NCBI RefSeq assembly: GCF_901709675.1
Contig: NC_051087.1
Span: 8,086,884 to 8,150,883, forward strand
Origin: Syngnathus acus
Lineage: Eukaryota > Chordata > Actinopteri > Syngnathiformes > Syngnathidae
DNA: 64,000 nucleotides
Direction of reading: 5' to 3'
The translations under genes were made by a program, and so were the position numbers. Of the stretch, positions 37,776 through 64,000 are shown piece by piece. The notes under the pieces were generated by a model, which was not told the origin of the DNA, did no database searches, and was given only the letters and a program-made list of their open reading frames with translations. The first letter of the stretch is position 1; each line of letters starts with the position of its first letter.

Positions 37776-39859
37776 TGTGAAATATGACATCACCATTGGC
37801 CCATTCTAAAGTGAGTATGGGTAAGAGGAATCCAATGACAGCTTTATAAGTTTATTCAAAAAAAATAAAGCTATAAGAGCTTCAATCTAGTGTGAGTGAG
37901 TATCAAAAGCAATCTTGTATGGTTATAAAAAAGACTTGGAAAAAGACAGGCCTTTTGGTTATGATAGAATGCTTTCTTTTCTTCTGATAACTGATAACAA
38001 GTGGCCAGGATTTTTTTTTAGATATTTGCTGTCTATCTAGGGCTGTGTTGCATATTACTTCCCCGCCCTGATTATAATGGGAACGAAGGGGGGCTGTTTC
38101 AATGGGTCAGGACTCGTCTGCGCTCCATCCCATAACAGCGCAAATGCCCTCTCTATCTGCATGTGAGCAGGAATAAAACAAAGAGAAAGAAAACTTCACC
38201 CATGCGCTCAGTTGGACTGCTCTTTGCGCTAGACTTCCACTGAGCACCAAAATAGGGCCATTAGAGTCAATTACCCAATCGGTGCTTTTGTAATGTGGGA
38301 GGAAATCCCTTGAAAAACTCCACTCAGAACATGTTCCACCAGAGACCGCCTAGCAGTGAAATAAGGCCTAGAGTAGACAAAAGATATGGTGGTATTGTAC
38401 TTCGGCGGGTAAATAGTAGCCCTGACATTATACACCTGTTTTTTTTTCAAGGTGGGAACTCTTTCGGTAGTTTGGAGTGTAACCCGCCGCCATACAGTGA
38501 TTGATTGTGATAGTATGCAGCATGATTTTCTGTTTGTGGCTTATTGTATTGTGCAGTGGAAAAAAACCTCATATTTTCTACTTTTGCGACAAATCCATCT
38601 GTATTTGATATACGGCTTAAGCCGTCGCTCCCGGCTTCGGTTCAGATACTTCTGCCGGAGCACAACTGTGTGCATTCCCAAACATTTTGTGTGGTTGTGT
38701 GTCTGATATGCAAATGTTAAACAAATGGTTTAGGCCCGCAGATGGTGAGATGTTATCAGGATTTATCAATGTAAAAAAAAAGAAAAGGTAAAGAGGATTA
38801 TTCAGCAGCATAGGGCTATTTAAAAACGTGTGTGTGTGTGTGTCTGTATTTATTACTATGCCATTATATTGGATGTGGCTGTACCTCGAGATGTGCATCT
38901 AATCTCATGCTTCAGTGCCATGTTATGTGTCCTTTACAGTAGGCAACAAGGTGAATGTAAACAGTCTGCGTGCTATCCATAACAGAGATCTGCAATTAGT
39001 AGTTTGTTTGCTCTAACTTAAGTGGCAATAAAAAATGCAGAGAAATATTTTAACCTAGGGATGACATTTACCTGAATGAAGGATTACATATATTTTCTTA
39101 TTTAGGAAGTTTGACCTGATACTTTTAGTTTTAGAAGCTGGTGCGTATATGTACTTATGTATCGGTATAAAACAATAACTTTGTATATTTCTGTGGTCAT
39201 TTCAGGTGAACTCTATTTACATAACTGCTGCACTCTACTGTTTACTTATCACTTTATGAGTATCATAGCGTTTCTGTCAACACTATTTTGTTAGCTCTCT
39301 GCAGATAAGCTCTGCTGGGGAGATTTTGTCTTGACAGCAATCTTTCATGCCAAGCCAACCAATATACTGTATACCTGTTTCCTTTTACTGCACTTCTATT
39401 CCAAGAGTTTATAGTGGGACCTCGGGAATGGTAATACGTAATTTGAATCGTCATTATCATTCTCTTCACTCTTTTTTTTGTCTATAAATTTAGTTCTATT
39501 AATTTTTCAACCACGTGTAGTTTATTTATCCGCCGGCTAATTAGAAGCATCAGTGGCTGAAGCCAAACTGTGTGAGGGTTTCTTTTTTCTGAACCTGCAT
39601 TTGACACCTCTGCACACAATAAAAATGTGTATATTTGTCAATCACTCATTTACTCTTTATGGTATGGGACACATAGTATCCAATTTGGTAAATTAATTTG
39701 TCCTTTATACAAAACTTGATTGTGTGTTTTATGTAACGTACACTGGATGAACTGACTTCTATGGTGTTAGATTAGGTCTCTTAATAATTAGATAAGTGAG
39801 TTGAGGTAGGCCATTGTGTCACTGTGGCCTTTCCTGATGGCTTGCATCGCCCTACTCAA
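37776..39859. other. Gene-poor region
   Basis: AT-rich sequence with a poly-A/T background and a short GT run at 38828-38842. No gene, RNA or structured repeat was recognised. Confidence 0.45.
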
Positions 39860-39879
39860 ATCCGGCCAGTGTTTAAATT

Positions 39880-40637
39880 ATGACCGGCCCAAAGCATCGT
39901 GTCATTAAATCAATATGTGGCCCTCGGGCACCGTCGCGGGGACCTGCGCGCCCCAGAGCGAGCCACAGAAATGAAACGCGCACGCACAGGAACGCGCAAA
40001 GGAGCGAGCGCTCATGATTGGGTGCGAGCGCTCATGATCGGGTGCGTCCCTTCTCAGTTCACGCGCACACAGGTGCCCGTCTGCAAGATTATCAGTGAAC
40101 AAACATTTCCTCATTTAAATGTCCGCACACCAAGGATTAAGGGGACGCTAAACTCAGAGACGCTGCCAGTGACGTTGCACAAGGAAAAGGCAAAATAATC
40201 CAGGTCCCAGGACTACTGGTGAGAGCTCTGATTAATTACTACTAACTCTGCAAACACTACTGCGCGTCCGCGCCGTGCACTCACAGTGATTGCAAAAAAG
40301 AAAAGAAAAGAAAAAAAAACTGTTTGTGATTATGAAGTATTTTTGTTATGTATGAAGTTAAAAGAAAAAAGAAAAAACGGAGAATGATTTAATTTGGATT
40401 AAAAATCTGACATGATACAACCTGGCCTGTTTACTGCAGTCGAAACACCAATATCACCCTTCTCATTAATACAATAATAACAATAATAAAACAAAGCAGA
40501 CAGCAAATAATACAGTTACATATTTCCAAGTTCATTTACAATGGCAATGGTTCGAGGAATGTCAGTCCGAATGGTCGGCCCCTAAACATTTTCATCTAAC
40601 CAAATCTGCCTTCTTTGCAAAGAGTTTGGACACCCCT
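39880..40637 (+). mobile_element. hAT transposon remnant with transposase C-terminal fragment
   Basis: A plus-strand frame encodes SEQTFPHLNVRTPRIKGTLN followed by SETL, resembling the C-terminal dimerisation segment of hAT transposases. The region ends near 40637 with AGTTTGGACACCCCTG, the mirror of a CAGGGGTGTCCAAACT hAT terminus. The left terminus was not found and the rest of the transposase is missing, so limits are approximate. Confidence 0.5.
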
Positions 40638-40639
40638 GC

Positions 40640-43600
40640 ATTAAGTAGTTTAACTGAAAATATGCAATCTTCTGGTGGTTACTATTAGCATAGTGAGCAT
40701 TGAAGCTAAAGTAATCGGGTGAAGAATTTTCCCAGAATCTAAAAATGTGATGTAGCAGCCAAAAAATGTTAAGTTGCAGCCGTTAAGAAATGAGACTGAA
40801 CGAATTTTCTCTGATTTTATTAAAATTGTGTTACACTATGTAGGAAATTATAGCTAGAAAATTATATTTTCTGGGGGGTGCTAATTGATATTTCAGTGAA
40901 TTTAGCAATCATACATTACCTAAATTCACACACTACACTAACACTTCTACTATAATTACTATTATTATGTTAAATATACTGTACATTTCGAAGTAAACAT
41001 ACTCTTCATTAATTGAGTTTAAAGGTGATGAGCAGAAAAATGCACTCACTAGGTAGAATTGTTATGCAAGCAATCATGACACCATTGCTTTAGGTCATGA
41101 GCTTGAGTGGTGCTGGTAAAGTGAATAGCTGTAGCGATTAATTTAGTTGCTTTCTTTCCAGGACCTGTTTTTCCTGATGCACCATCCACTCTCATCTGCA
41201 ATTTCCACTAATGAAAGCAGCCCCATATAAGCTATGCACTTCAAACAAACCCACAAAGACAGTGAAGAAAAAGGATCACGAGCATGTGTGATCTTGCACA
41301 AAAGGAAGGTAAGTGGAGATGGCCCTCAGCCACCCGTAGGCAATTCTACCTTAATAAAATTGGTGTTGTGTTTGTGTATGCCTGTGATTAGCCTCACATC
41401 TACATGCCTGATTATGGTTATTTGCATATAACAGAATACGATAAGATTACTATTCCACACACGGCTTTGCATGAAAAAGAGAGGCGCACCCAGAGAACTG
41501 ATGAAGGTGTTAAGGCGCTGGAGGATGTGCGAGTAGTACATTAGATCAGATCACATCAATGAAAATTCCAATGTCCATCTCTTTATGTCCTCATGAATAT
41601 GGGGCAGCTACCATTTATGCAGTGTATTATCAGTAACTAAAGAGCCCTAAAGAGCGTATTAGTGGTTGATTATCGGGTCAGCATGCAATTTAAATGTCTG
41701 TTTACCTCTGCCAGCTTGTGAAAGGCAGTGAGAGCATTTGAGCAAGGCACTGTGATAAATGTATTGTCTGTGCATGTGTGAGTGTGTGTCTTAGTGGGTA
41801 TGCTCCTGTGTCAGAGCCTTTAGAGATGAGGTGGAAATGTATTTCCCATCCAGCAGGCACTGAGGAGGAAACCAAAGCAAAATTGCAGTCACCCGTGAAA
41901 CCAAACAGTCTTTCTGTCCATCTTGTTTGCTCTTTGTTTCTACCTATTTGTGGGATTCAGGGAGAAAAAACGATTTCCAGCGGAGTTGCGTTACTTGAGT
42001 AAAAGAAAACATCATTTTCCAATCCCGAGCCCTCCCATGGCATTAATGTGGTCATTCATAGTAGATAAAATGAGCCTGACTGAAAAAGAAACGTGCACTC
42101 AATGAGAGGCATCATTCAGATAGTTTATCTCAGTGAACCTTATAACATTGAATCCAAAATGAATTTCTATTTGCTGTGACTGTCATCATCCATGCAAACA
42201 CAGCCGAAAGCATATCTCCAAAGTCAATATGTTCCATGATATTGTGTGTATTGGTTGACAACAACAAAGAAATACTTTGTAAACGTAGACTTTGTTCATT
42301 TGTAAACCATTAAATGTTTGGATGAGAATATCTCCTTGAGTAAATGTGACTTTTTATCACTACGCTGTAACGATAAAAGGCTGACATTCTACGACGAGTC
42401 TTTGTGGTCACAATTGATTTTTTTCTGTCATATCAACATGAGTAAAAATTTGAATGAAATGAAACTAGTGAACTATTATTTTCAAAATTGTTTTCAAATT
42501 ATGTCTGTCAGCCAGTCTGCAGTGTGGTTCTGATACCTGTGTGGTCTTTTTTTCAAAGTTAGCCTGTTTCCTTGACATGTCTATATGACAATCCACGCAC
42601 ACAAACTGTTACTAGAGGCAGAAAAAAAATCTTTGCTCACCTTTTTAGTTTGACCTACCCGAATAACTGAAGGAGTCGTAAGAGTAGTACGAAAGGCGAA
42701 GTAGAACAAATGTAGCTACTGTGTGCTATGTGAATTCCCAGTATGCTCAGGCTAAAATTGAGAAGTGCTCATACGTTAAGATCAGGGGATGTTTGAGAAT
42801 AATTGTCAATTTTCGCACATGTCCTGAATGTTGTTAGTCACCTAAATGTTGAACAGAGGCTGAGATCTACCGGAGTCAAATTCCTTGTTTGGCATGCCCA
42901 AACATGGCCAATAAACTTCTTGAATCAACTTCTTGAATACTGCATACACTTACAGCGCTGCTTTCTAGGAAATCGCTAAGCAGGAAATTATAGTAATCAA
43001 TCTGATTACTGATAAAAGCATGCATAAGCATCTCTGTGCTGGACAGAGAGAAAGAAATTAAGAGTGTCTTGCTATATTCTTCAAGTTATAAAAAACAATT
43101 TTTGTTAATCGTTTAGAGTGAGATATATATATATACGTGAACTCAGTTTAAAATAACACAAAGGTTTTTCACTTGGTGAGGGATGTTGATAGAGCTTGCA
43201 CATTACTTTAGAGTTGCCTCAGGACTGATAACTAAAACTTCAGTTTTATCATGGTTGTGATGGAAAAACATCTTCCAACCAGGATTTGATGTCTAAAATA
43301 CAATTGAAATGAGTGACTGGTGACATCAGGAGACACAGATAAATCTTGAGCCTCTTCCTCTTTGCAATAGTAATGGACAAATGCGATTACACTGAAATCC
43401 TCACGGACCACGATGTTTGCAGATGACATTGTGATCTGCTGTGAAAGCAGGGAATACATTTTGGTGGACTGGAGGCACTATGCACTGCCAAGGAGAGGAA
43501 TGAAAACTAGTCCAAATAATGTCCTGTATGTGCATGAATGAGGGGGAAACGAGGGGAATTGAGCTTTAAATTCTTTCATGTAGTAAATTCACTTTCCCAA

Positions 43601-45714
43601 CACTAGTGGACTGGCGAATAGCAAGGAGAGAAAGTAAAAATTAACACAAATTGAAAGGGGGCTTGAATGAACCCCCAATTACAAAATAAACTCTGTCATA
43701 TTTTAAGACAACAAAAGCTTTTGTTAAAAACTACAATGGTGGCTTAGAGTCTTGGATGCTGTCATCATATTTCTATCCGGGCAGATTATTATAGAGAGCT
43801 CTGTGGGCTTTCTAGCTATTTTGCCTTGGAGCATCTCATTGTGAGGGCTAAAGTTACTTCATTCATGGCTGATCCATATTTTCTGTGCAACAACATGACT
43901 GGCATTTTAACCATTGTGTGTAACTAACCACACTACAATGCATGTACAGTGTAAAACAATCAGAACCTCCTCATTTTGCAACTGTTTTCCATGAGGTTTA
44001 GATTACTTTTGTCATTTTATTGTAGCTTATCTTGCTGCATTTTCATTTACGTGTGTACCTCTTGTCCCACAGTTATTTGGAATTAGTTTCACTATATTTA
44101 CTCCGTATTGTCTAACCATCCATCCATTTCTTTTTTTAACCATCATCGGTGCCTTTGGTAAATCTGTCCAAACACAATGTCTTTTTTAGCTCTTTGTGAA
44201 ATTTAGTGCTTGTGAACAACATTCGCTTACATCCTGCGCATCTCCTGGAGGCTTGCACCCCCCCTATCCCCTCATCCCGAAAACCAAGTGAACCCCCTGC
44301 TCCATACTGCTTGCCCTCATTAGAGTCACAAGTGAGTTGGAGCCTATCAATCCCTACAAACTTTGTGAGGGAAGAAGGGTACATGCTGGACCGGGCACTT
44401 AATGTCTTTATGAAAGTCCAATCGCGCAAAGTACAAAGACATGCACCATATTTGAATGGGTTGGAAACAACAAAGGTGACATCTCCCGTTGCTTATTAAA
44501 GCTGGGATTTGAATGCACCTGTAGCATCTGGCAAAACCCTCAGGGGAACACAGTGTGTTGATTAGGTGCTAAAAAACATGTCAAAAATGCTGACAGGAAG
44601 GGTTCTGCAGGGAAAATAGAACATTCATGGTAAGTTTATGGTCAGACAACTGACAGCTAATTAAGTATCAAGTGGGAAGATGTTCCATGTGTGCAAAAGA
44701 TAGCAAAAACAGTCAAAAATTCAAGAAAAGTTGCCTTAACAATGTATAGTTTTGCTCAAGAAATGTGAAGCAATATTGTCAACTCAACTTAGAAGAAAAA
44801 TTTGCCCAGAAATATATACCTGTTATGAGTCTCCCTATTTGACACATTGAACAAACCTGGTACAAATGTGACATACTTTCTTAATTTTACTCAGACTCAT
44901 TTATAGTGTATCATTTGTTATAATTTATTGATAAACTCTAATTCAGTGAAATAGAATACATTCCAGTGGCACCCCTGATGAGCTTTCATGGCATGTTAGT
45001 GCGCGCCAGCTCCCCGGTTGGGACTCACTGTCAAATGGACAGAATGAATCACAATTGTTGTCAAGATGTTCAATCATTACCTATTTCCATTGGGTCAAAT
45101 GATGTTCATATGTCTTTTCTTGCGTCTGGAAAAGGTTACTACAAGGACGCTGAATTGGAAAGTGAACCTAATATCAATACTGCTTTTATCAAAATAGCTT
45201 GTCAAAATTGCCTTTGCTTCATAGTACACAATAGACATTCGGCACAACAGGCTGCACTACGAAGTAATGCACCAGTTATACACGTTTTATAGTTCTCTCT
45301 TGATAAAAGTGCTTTTGTGCGCCAATAAAAGTGATGGGTCTATAAAGTCCGGTTCGGAAGCGGAGTGGAAAAGGCGAGCTCACCTGTATCTACTCTTCTG
45401 CTGCATCCAATTATCTGTAAGGCCTAGTGAGCCTTGTTGTTTGAGATGCCCTTCAGAGAGTCGTTATTGTGTAGTGCCGTTATTAAAGTACAAGCATGCC
45501 AGGTCACGTGTTTGCTGACCCGTGCTTATGGGGCTGCTTTTGACTTCCGCCAGGTGCTCTTGGTCCTACAAGGCTGCGTCTTTGTTGTCCCCACACTTAA
45601 ATGGCAATGTCTGAAAAAGAGATGAGTCACTTAAAATACACTCTGCAGATGATGCATCAGAAACCCGCGGTCCAAAGCACAATATTTTACCGAGGATCAC
45701 GAGCCATCAAGTAT
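40640..45714. other. Gene-poor region
   Basis: No gene was recognised. A 'GAGTTGGAGCCTATCAATCC' block near 44330-44400 looks like a fragment of the dispersed repeat seen at 37621 and 46722. Short open frames here have no homology I can name. Confidence 0.45.
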
Positions 45715-46420
45715 AACCCAACCTTCCATCTATTTTCTTCGACTTATCTGGGGTCGTGTCACAGGGGCAGCAACCCAAGTGGAGAGGCCCAGACTTCCCA
45801 GTCCACAGTCACTTTGTCCTGCTGTCCCGGGAAGATCCCATGGTACTCTTCAGCAAGTCATTGTACCTTAGGCCTTCTCCTGGTGAGAAGTCCCTAGGAC
45901 ATCGTATCAGGAAGACCTCAAGAGGCATTCGCACCAGAAGTCCCAGACACCTTATCTGGCTCCTCGAGATGGCTCCTCTTTTCTGAGCCCTGCCCGGATG
46001 AGTGAGCGTCTTAGCTGATCTCGAAGGGACAGCCCAGAAACACTGTGGATCAAAGTCATTTGGGTTGCTTATATCCTAGATCTTGTTCTTCCGGTCATGA
46101 CCCACATTTCATGACAGGTTAGGCGGGGAACATTCTGAAAATGAAGAGCTTATAAATAAGACAGACTTACTTAAAGTCCTTCACTTGGGGCACGATCTCA
46201 TCCCTGACTCAGATAAGGCAGTCCACACAAGACCTTGGCACTAGATTTGGAATTGGTAATTTTCAAGTCCCTTCATATTGAAGTATTGAAGATCAAGACC
46301 TGATCAAGTCAAGAGAACCACATTATCTACAAGTTCAAGGAAAATTTGTCAATAAAGGTTCTGAACAGAATTTCTGACAAAGTGCAGCCTTGGTAGATTG
46401 CAGTGCCAAAATCACATACT
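45715..46420 (-). mobile_element. LINE reverse-transcriptase remnant (non-LTR retrotransposon)
   Basis: The whole stretch follows, in order, the reverse complement of a very common fish non-LTR retrotransposon 3' region. Markers are GGGGCAGCAACCCAAGTGGA, CACCTTATCTGGCTCCTCGA, GATCTTGTTCTTCCGGTCAT, CACTTGGGGCACGATCTCAT, and CTGACAAAGTGCAGCCTTGG. On the minus strand these correspond to the C-terminal half of a reverse transcriptase. Indels break the frame many times. The clade is not assigned. Confidence 0.75.
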
Positions 46421-46721
46421 GGTACCAATTAAACCGACTCAGATGCAGATGGAAAGGGAGAAAAAATATATTGACAGACAAAAAAAAAAAAAGACCACCA
46501 TAGCCAATTGTTATTTGGTAGAACCCAAACACCTGAAGTATTTGGACACGCCATTGGGGACACGTTTGACAGGCACAACACTTGACACCATCTACTAATG
46601 CTCAGAGATGGCCTCTTCATTTGTGTGGCACGTTTATATACGTGCATAAACATGACACTCCTTGACCCGACACTGTGGTACATCTTTATGATGTGTGTAT
46701 AATTCCACCATAATGATTATT

Positions 46722-46870
46722 ATGTTTGTGGGGGCTGGAGCCTAAGCCAGCTGGTGACAAGTGGACGACATCGTTGACTGGTCAGCAGTCAATCATAGGG
46801 TGATTGAGGATGGACTATTGGCTCGAAATTGAGCTTGCCCCAGCTGCATGAAGGTCAGCTATGTAAAAAG
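46722..46870. repeat. Interspersed repeat, same family as 37621-37775
   Basis: Contains GGGGGCTGGAGCCTAAGCCA, CAGTCAATCATAGGGTGATT and CCCCAGCTGCATGAAGGTCA. The blocks match the copy at 37621-37775 in order and spacing. Confidence 0.6.
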
Positions 46871-59270
<12,400 letters not shown>

Positions 59271-62200
59271 CTGTAAGACAAAGAGGTAGAGTGATACCAA
59301 GGTTAAAAAAATACAAGTGAACTCACATTTGTTAAAGGCTAGTTTCTTGATTCATAGCAGGACTAGATAAACACGAAAACATTATAAATGATATGTTCCA
59401 GTTATATCCCACCGAGTGACTTCTATCACAATAATCAAATTAAACTAAACACAGTGGGAAGTGTATATAATATACAGTAATGTATATATTCAACACAGGG
59501 AGTGCAAGCGTTGGCTATGCTTGTGAATCCTAAAGATTTCATGCCTGTACTGCGTAGGTGTAAAAAGGTGAATTTATTTTTCTGAGTGGGCAGAGTTGAA
59601 TGGAGACCTACGGGAACACTTAAATATGGATTCCATTCAAGATCTTGACACCTAAAGGAAACATCTACTGACTGTTGTGTGCTGCTGATGTGCCCTCATA
59701 AGAGCCTCACATGTATTCCAATCTGCGGTCGTTGTTAAAATGCCAATGCACTGACTGACCTTCATGTTGTAAAAACTTTGATAAAATGAGAAAAAGCCGG
59801 GGGACACCGCAAAATCTGCCATAAATACTGTGTTTAGCGTACCGTGCGAGTAACTCACCGTGGCGACCCCTGACTAAAACAATAACATTGGCGTACATCC
59901 TAGACCATGTTATTTGTAAAAAGCCTAAAACAATGGGATCTACTCAGAATTTATTTTATTTTTTTATACCATGGTCTTCAGAATTTAACGAGACTATACT
60001 CTGGACATTAAAAAGGGATTGAAAGAGTTTAATCTCACAATAAAGGTAGAAGTAAGGGATGGTGTTTACAGACAGCCTACCTGCCTTCATCATTGCTAGT
60101 TTTAGTTGATTGGTTGCGAAATCCTCAGATTTTCTCTCTCACTCTACCCATTCAAGTACCCAATAATTATGCCTTGCTTCATAAAGAGCTACACAACACG
60201 TATGAGAATTCATTCTAACTTCATTGCTGTCAATTCATACATGATGAGGGAAAGGCACAAAAACAGACCAAGGAGTCCTTGGAAATGAGAAAACGGTTGA
60301 ATGGAGGTCTGATAGTCCTTTAAGCCTCTACAGATTATTAGCACCCTGCTTTACAGCACATCTAACGTCCGTTTCTCCACTTGACTGCCCTGGTGTTTAT
60401 TTCTTTTCCTATCAGACATGGGTGAGAATGGAGTGATGACAAAGAAGGAGTAGAAGGGTGGTCAGATATTTCTTGCTTCACTGGAGGGAAATTAAGAATG
60501 TTTTCACTTGAAAGCGGACATAAAATCCACAAAGGCTCAGGCCTAAAGCTGATACTATTGTCTTTCCTGCAGACAGTGTTGTCTTGTACAAGATGGGGCT
60601 TTTGAATTGTTATCAAAATGCCTTTCTTACTCTGCAGCCAACAAAGCAATCCTTATTTGCACAAGAACAAAAGGTTGTTTCTGGTGGCACGACAAGAGGT
60701 TTGGAAGATGCTGTTTGATTCTTCTATTAATAAGCCGCAGAATTGCGATTAAATTGTTTTAATAGCATATGTTCTGTAATGGGTAAAGATAATTAGTTTT
60801 CTTAATATAATGAGAGTGCTGAGAAGAAACTTCTTTGTCAAGCGTAACAGCAAAGTTTCTAGGAAAAAAAAAAAAGCCAACTGCTAAGCCACAAATCCAA
60901 ATGTATACTGACCCAAAAAGTCATTTTCAATCATTTGTAACGTTGAAGAACTTTTACTCCTCAAATAAACATGAGTTCAACTAAACAATGCAAGTCTCTT
61001 ACTTGTCACAAAATGTCTAATGAAAACTGTAGTTTACAATTCACAAAGCCATTACTAAGCTCCTCCAGTATATGCAACCAGACAGGCCTTTATATAGTGC
61101 AGCCACTTCAAATACACAAAAATACCTTATCTCTGGAATTTACTGGGAGTGGGAGGGAATTCCTGTGAATTGCATGACAAGGAAGCATCGCATAGATATA
61201 TTTGACTTTTTGGTGCACTGCGACACACCTGCACCACCCCAAATTTAACCAGTATCAAGAATTGATGAATAAAATAAAAAATATGCTATAATTACATTTT
61301 AAACCATAAGGAACAAACACTAGTTAACGCGTCAATTCATACTTTACCATGCCAACCGTAATTCAATGAAATGCATTTACGCAACTTGAATAAATAAAAT
61401 CAAGTAGTAGATATGAAAAACAAACTAAGAAATACCTTGAGTTGGGAGTCGGGGAAGATTTACATAATATGATTTTATTATGAATCTTTGCTACCAATGT
61501 TTCATACAAACAAGTAAACAAGTGCATATAGAGCCTTAAAGGAAGAGCAGTGCTTGGAATGAAAAATTCCTCAATCCATGGCCAGGCACTTCCAATTAAT
61601 CTGATGGATTAGAATGTGGGAATTCTATTCATTAGTGTGCAATGCTGAATGTGTGCTTCAGCCTTTGTATTCACACATGTCCACTGTATAATAAAAACTA
61701 GTAGATAAATGCATGTGCTTCTGAATAGGACTGTTTAGAGAAAACTTGTCACTGGGAAAAAAAGCTTTGAACTGTAAAACAAAAAAGAAAATTGCACTTG
61801 AGGTGGATAAACAAAAACGCATAACATTAGCAGACTGGAGTGGGGGTTGTACATTCCATAACTTGGTCAGTTTAACAAATTATGTATATATGTTTGTATG
61901 TATTTAAAACGCATCTCATCTGACGTGTTGATGTAAAAGCATAACGTCAAGTAATTCATTTCAATATCAACTGTAAAACCGGAGACATCTCGTAAATTGT
62001 TAACCTTCTACAGACCCAATTATTGTGATGGATTAGTTTTTGTTGTTGTTGTTAATAAGAATAAGATATGAACTTAAAAAAGCCTTGACATTGTCCCCCA
62101 AAATGTGAACAGCATAAATGGGATTTTGCAATATCGCAGACAAAAATGCAATGGAAAAGACTTTTATACATTGCAATGTTGTAAAATTGAGTACATGACA

Positions 62201-64000
62201 ATGAAAGCCTAGCATAGTTGTATAAAACCTGCAGTTTAATGAAATCATAGAAAACTTTGTCTCGAAAACTTGTTAATGTTGCACAAATTATATATTTAGT
62301 GAAAAACTAACCAAATAAGTCGATAGAGGCTACAGCCTTTTGAAAACTTGTTTCAGTATACTAATTCACTAAGATGTTTGTTCTCTCCTTGGCATGTACT
62401 TGATGCAATACGTTTTGTTGTCGCTAACGCAAGGAAAAAAACCGTTATCGACGACAATGTGATTGCCTTGCATTACTCATTCATTTGAATACATGGACGT
62501 AACGATACCGTGCTTTTATGAGAACTGAACAGCCCATTTGTCAGACAGTGAAGCAAATTAGGGGTCTGTGCAAAGCAAGCGTGTAATATGTACAAAATTT
62601 ATCAACACATGCAGCTAGATGTACACCCCATTTTAAAGGCCATACTTTTAAAGGCTAAGAACAGGTGCATTGGAGTAAGTTGTAATTTATATTTGCTGTA
62701 TCATGTCACAGGCAGCAAGATAAATACCAAGAAACAGTACATAGTGGGCATTAAGTGTGCTGTGTGTTTATGGTTACTGCTTTCCTCTTAATCCAAACCA
62801 CAACAGTGTTGGCCGTTAATAGCCGGAGGCCATGTAACCTTTTCAAATAGCCACATTCCTCCCTTTTGAGACTATCATGTGTTTGGGGAATGTGGATGTG
62901 TGTGTGAGTCTGTTTCATTTGCAAAAGGTCAGAAGGCACTCAGACAGCAAAAGGGGAAAATAAAACGTCGGCAAAGCTGAACTTGGAGGAGGGTGTGCTG
63001 TGTTAGTGGGTCATTTTTAACTTTCGTACTGACGATCTGAAAGATGGAAAATACTAGAGGTACAACTCTTGAATCTCCCGGACAATTTTGAGCTTTCTCA
63101 ATATGTCACAGATTCAATGCATAACCAGGGGCATATATTGGATACAATTATTTCCAAAGGTTTTCATATTTCGAAGGTAGTGGTGCCTGATATTGCCCTA
63201 TCTGATGAATACTGTGTTTTATTTAAAACATCAGCCCATGCTAATTTGAAAAAAAGTGGAGCAGAGGTAATTAGAAAAGCACTATATCGATGAAAACACC
63301 TGTACATTATTCACTCTGGCTTTTCCACTGTCACCAAGCCTGCAGCTTCTGTTGATGACCTTAGTGACCTTAGTTCTGAAGTTCTAACTGTAATGGATTC
63401 CATTACCCCAATTAAGAACAAAGTTTTGTCAGTCAGGAAAAAGTCACCTTGGACTAATTTTCCAATACCCCGCTGGTTAAAGCTACAAAAAAAAAAAAAA
63501 AAAAAAGAGAGCGAGAACGAAAACAAAAAGAGCTCAGTGACGCAAAACCGAAGTCCACATTCATTACGACATATACAAAGACAGTCTTTACATCTACAAC
63601 CAGGAAGTGAGGAATGCTAAACAATCATTCTTCTTAGAGGTTATTAATACAAACAGTAATAATTCCTGCACGCACACAAATAGCTTACTGCCCATGCTGG
63701 CTAACATAAAAACACAGTGGTGTCCTTCTGCAAGCTAGAAGTCTTCTATTCAGGAGGCAATAAAAGTGTTTTGATGTTTGGGATGAAAAAAACCTGCTTT
63801 TCTGTGACCGTAACAATTGCAGAAATGGTTTACCCCATCCTGTGAAATCAGTTGGAAATATGGTAATAATGTCCTCAGCTAATAGTGTGTAAACAAAGAA
63901 GTGGTTGATAGGAAGCCAGAAAGGCGGACTTGAATATTAAAAAGGATGCATCTATATTGTCTATTTGGTACTGCTTAATTAGAAAAGCCATGCTCCATGC
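59271..64000 (-). other. tusc3 intron running off the right edge
   Basis: The next upstream tusc3 exon was not found in this stretch, so it is probably intronic. It holds AT-rich sequence and a poly-A tract near 63487-63506. No other gene was recognised. Confidence 0.6.

Noticed and set aside
45756-45986. Plus-strand open frame over the LINE remnant.
   Set aside because: It is antisense to reverse-transcriptase remnants and has no independent support.

Overview
The window is nuclear DNA of a vertebrate, almost certainly a ray-finned (teleost) fish. It carries spliced genes with GT-AG introns, a TRIM gene with the usual 96-bp and 234-bp coiled-coil exons, VWA7-like, ecto-ADP-ribosyltransferase, TPPP and C1q-like genes, a long (CA)n tract, and fish-type hAT, LINE, SINE and LTR debris. 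Nothing looks bacterial or viral. I assembled gene models by hand from reading frames, splice sites and exon phases; where every phase closes I say so. Layout: (1) 1-18.4 kb is a dense minus-strand block. Two VWA7-like genes sit head to tail. Copy 2 (5769-11771, 17 exons) is open and predicts 994 residues, ending in a sequon-rich repeat and a hydrophobic tail. Copy 1 (from 4406, leaving the left edge) has matching exons but has lost one splice donor and two metal-site residues. Next come an arginine ADP-ribosyltransferase gene with a frameshift and a changed active-site motif (12746-13804), and an intact six-exon TRIM E3 ligase gene (14897-18345, 551 residues). A 381-bp solo-LTR-like insertion lies exactly on a TRIM exon-intron junction. 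(2) 18.4-26.4 kb is plus-strand: a three-exon TPPP-family gene (TPPP2-like, 178 residues) and a C1q-domain gene with an in-frame stop and no visible last exon. (3) 26.4-55.6 kb has no gene I can support. It holds a small MITE, tRNA-derived SINEs, LINE reverse-transcriptase remnants, hAT remnants and microsatellites. (4) 55.6-59.3 kb carries three minus-strand exons of tusc3, encoding the C-terminal membrane part of an oligosaccharyltransferase subunit; its 5' exons lie past the right edge. How the genes relate: nothing suggests one pathway. VWA7-like, ART, TRIM and C1q-like genes are secreted, cell-surface or immune-type families prone to lineage-specific duplication and loss, and three of the five loci here show decay. 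TPPP and TUSC3 are conserved housekeeping or neuronal genes and look intact where visible.
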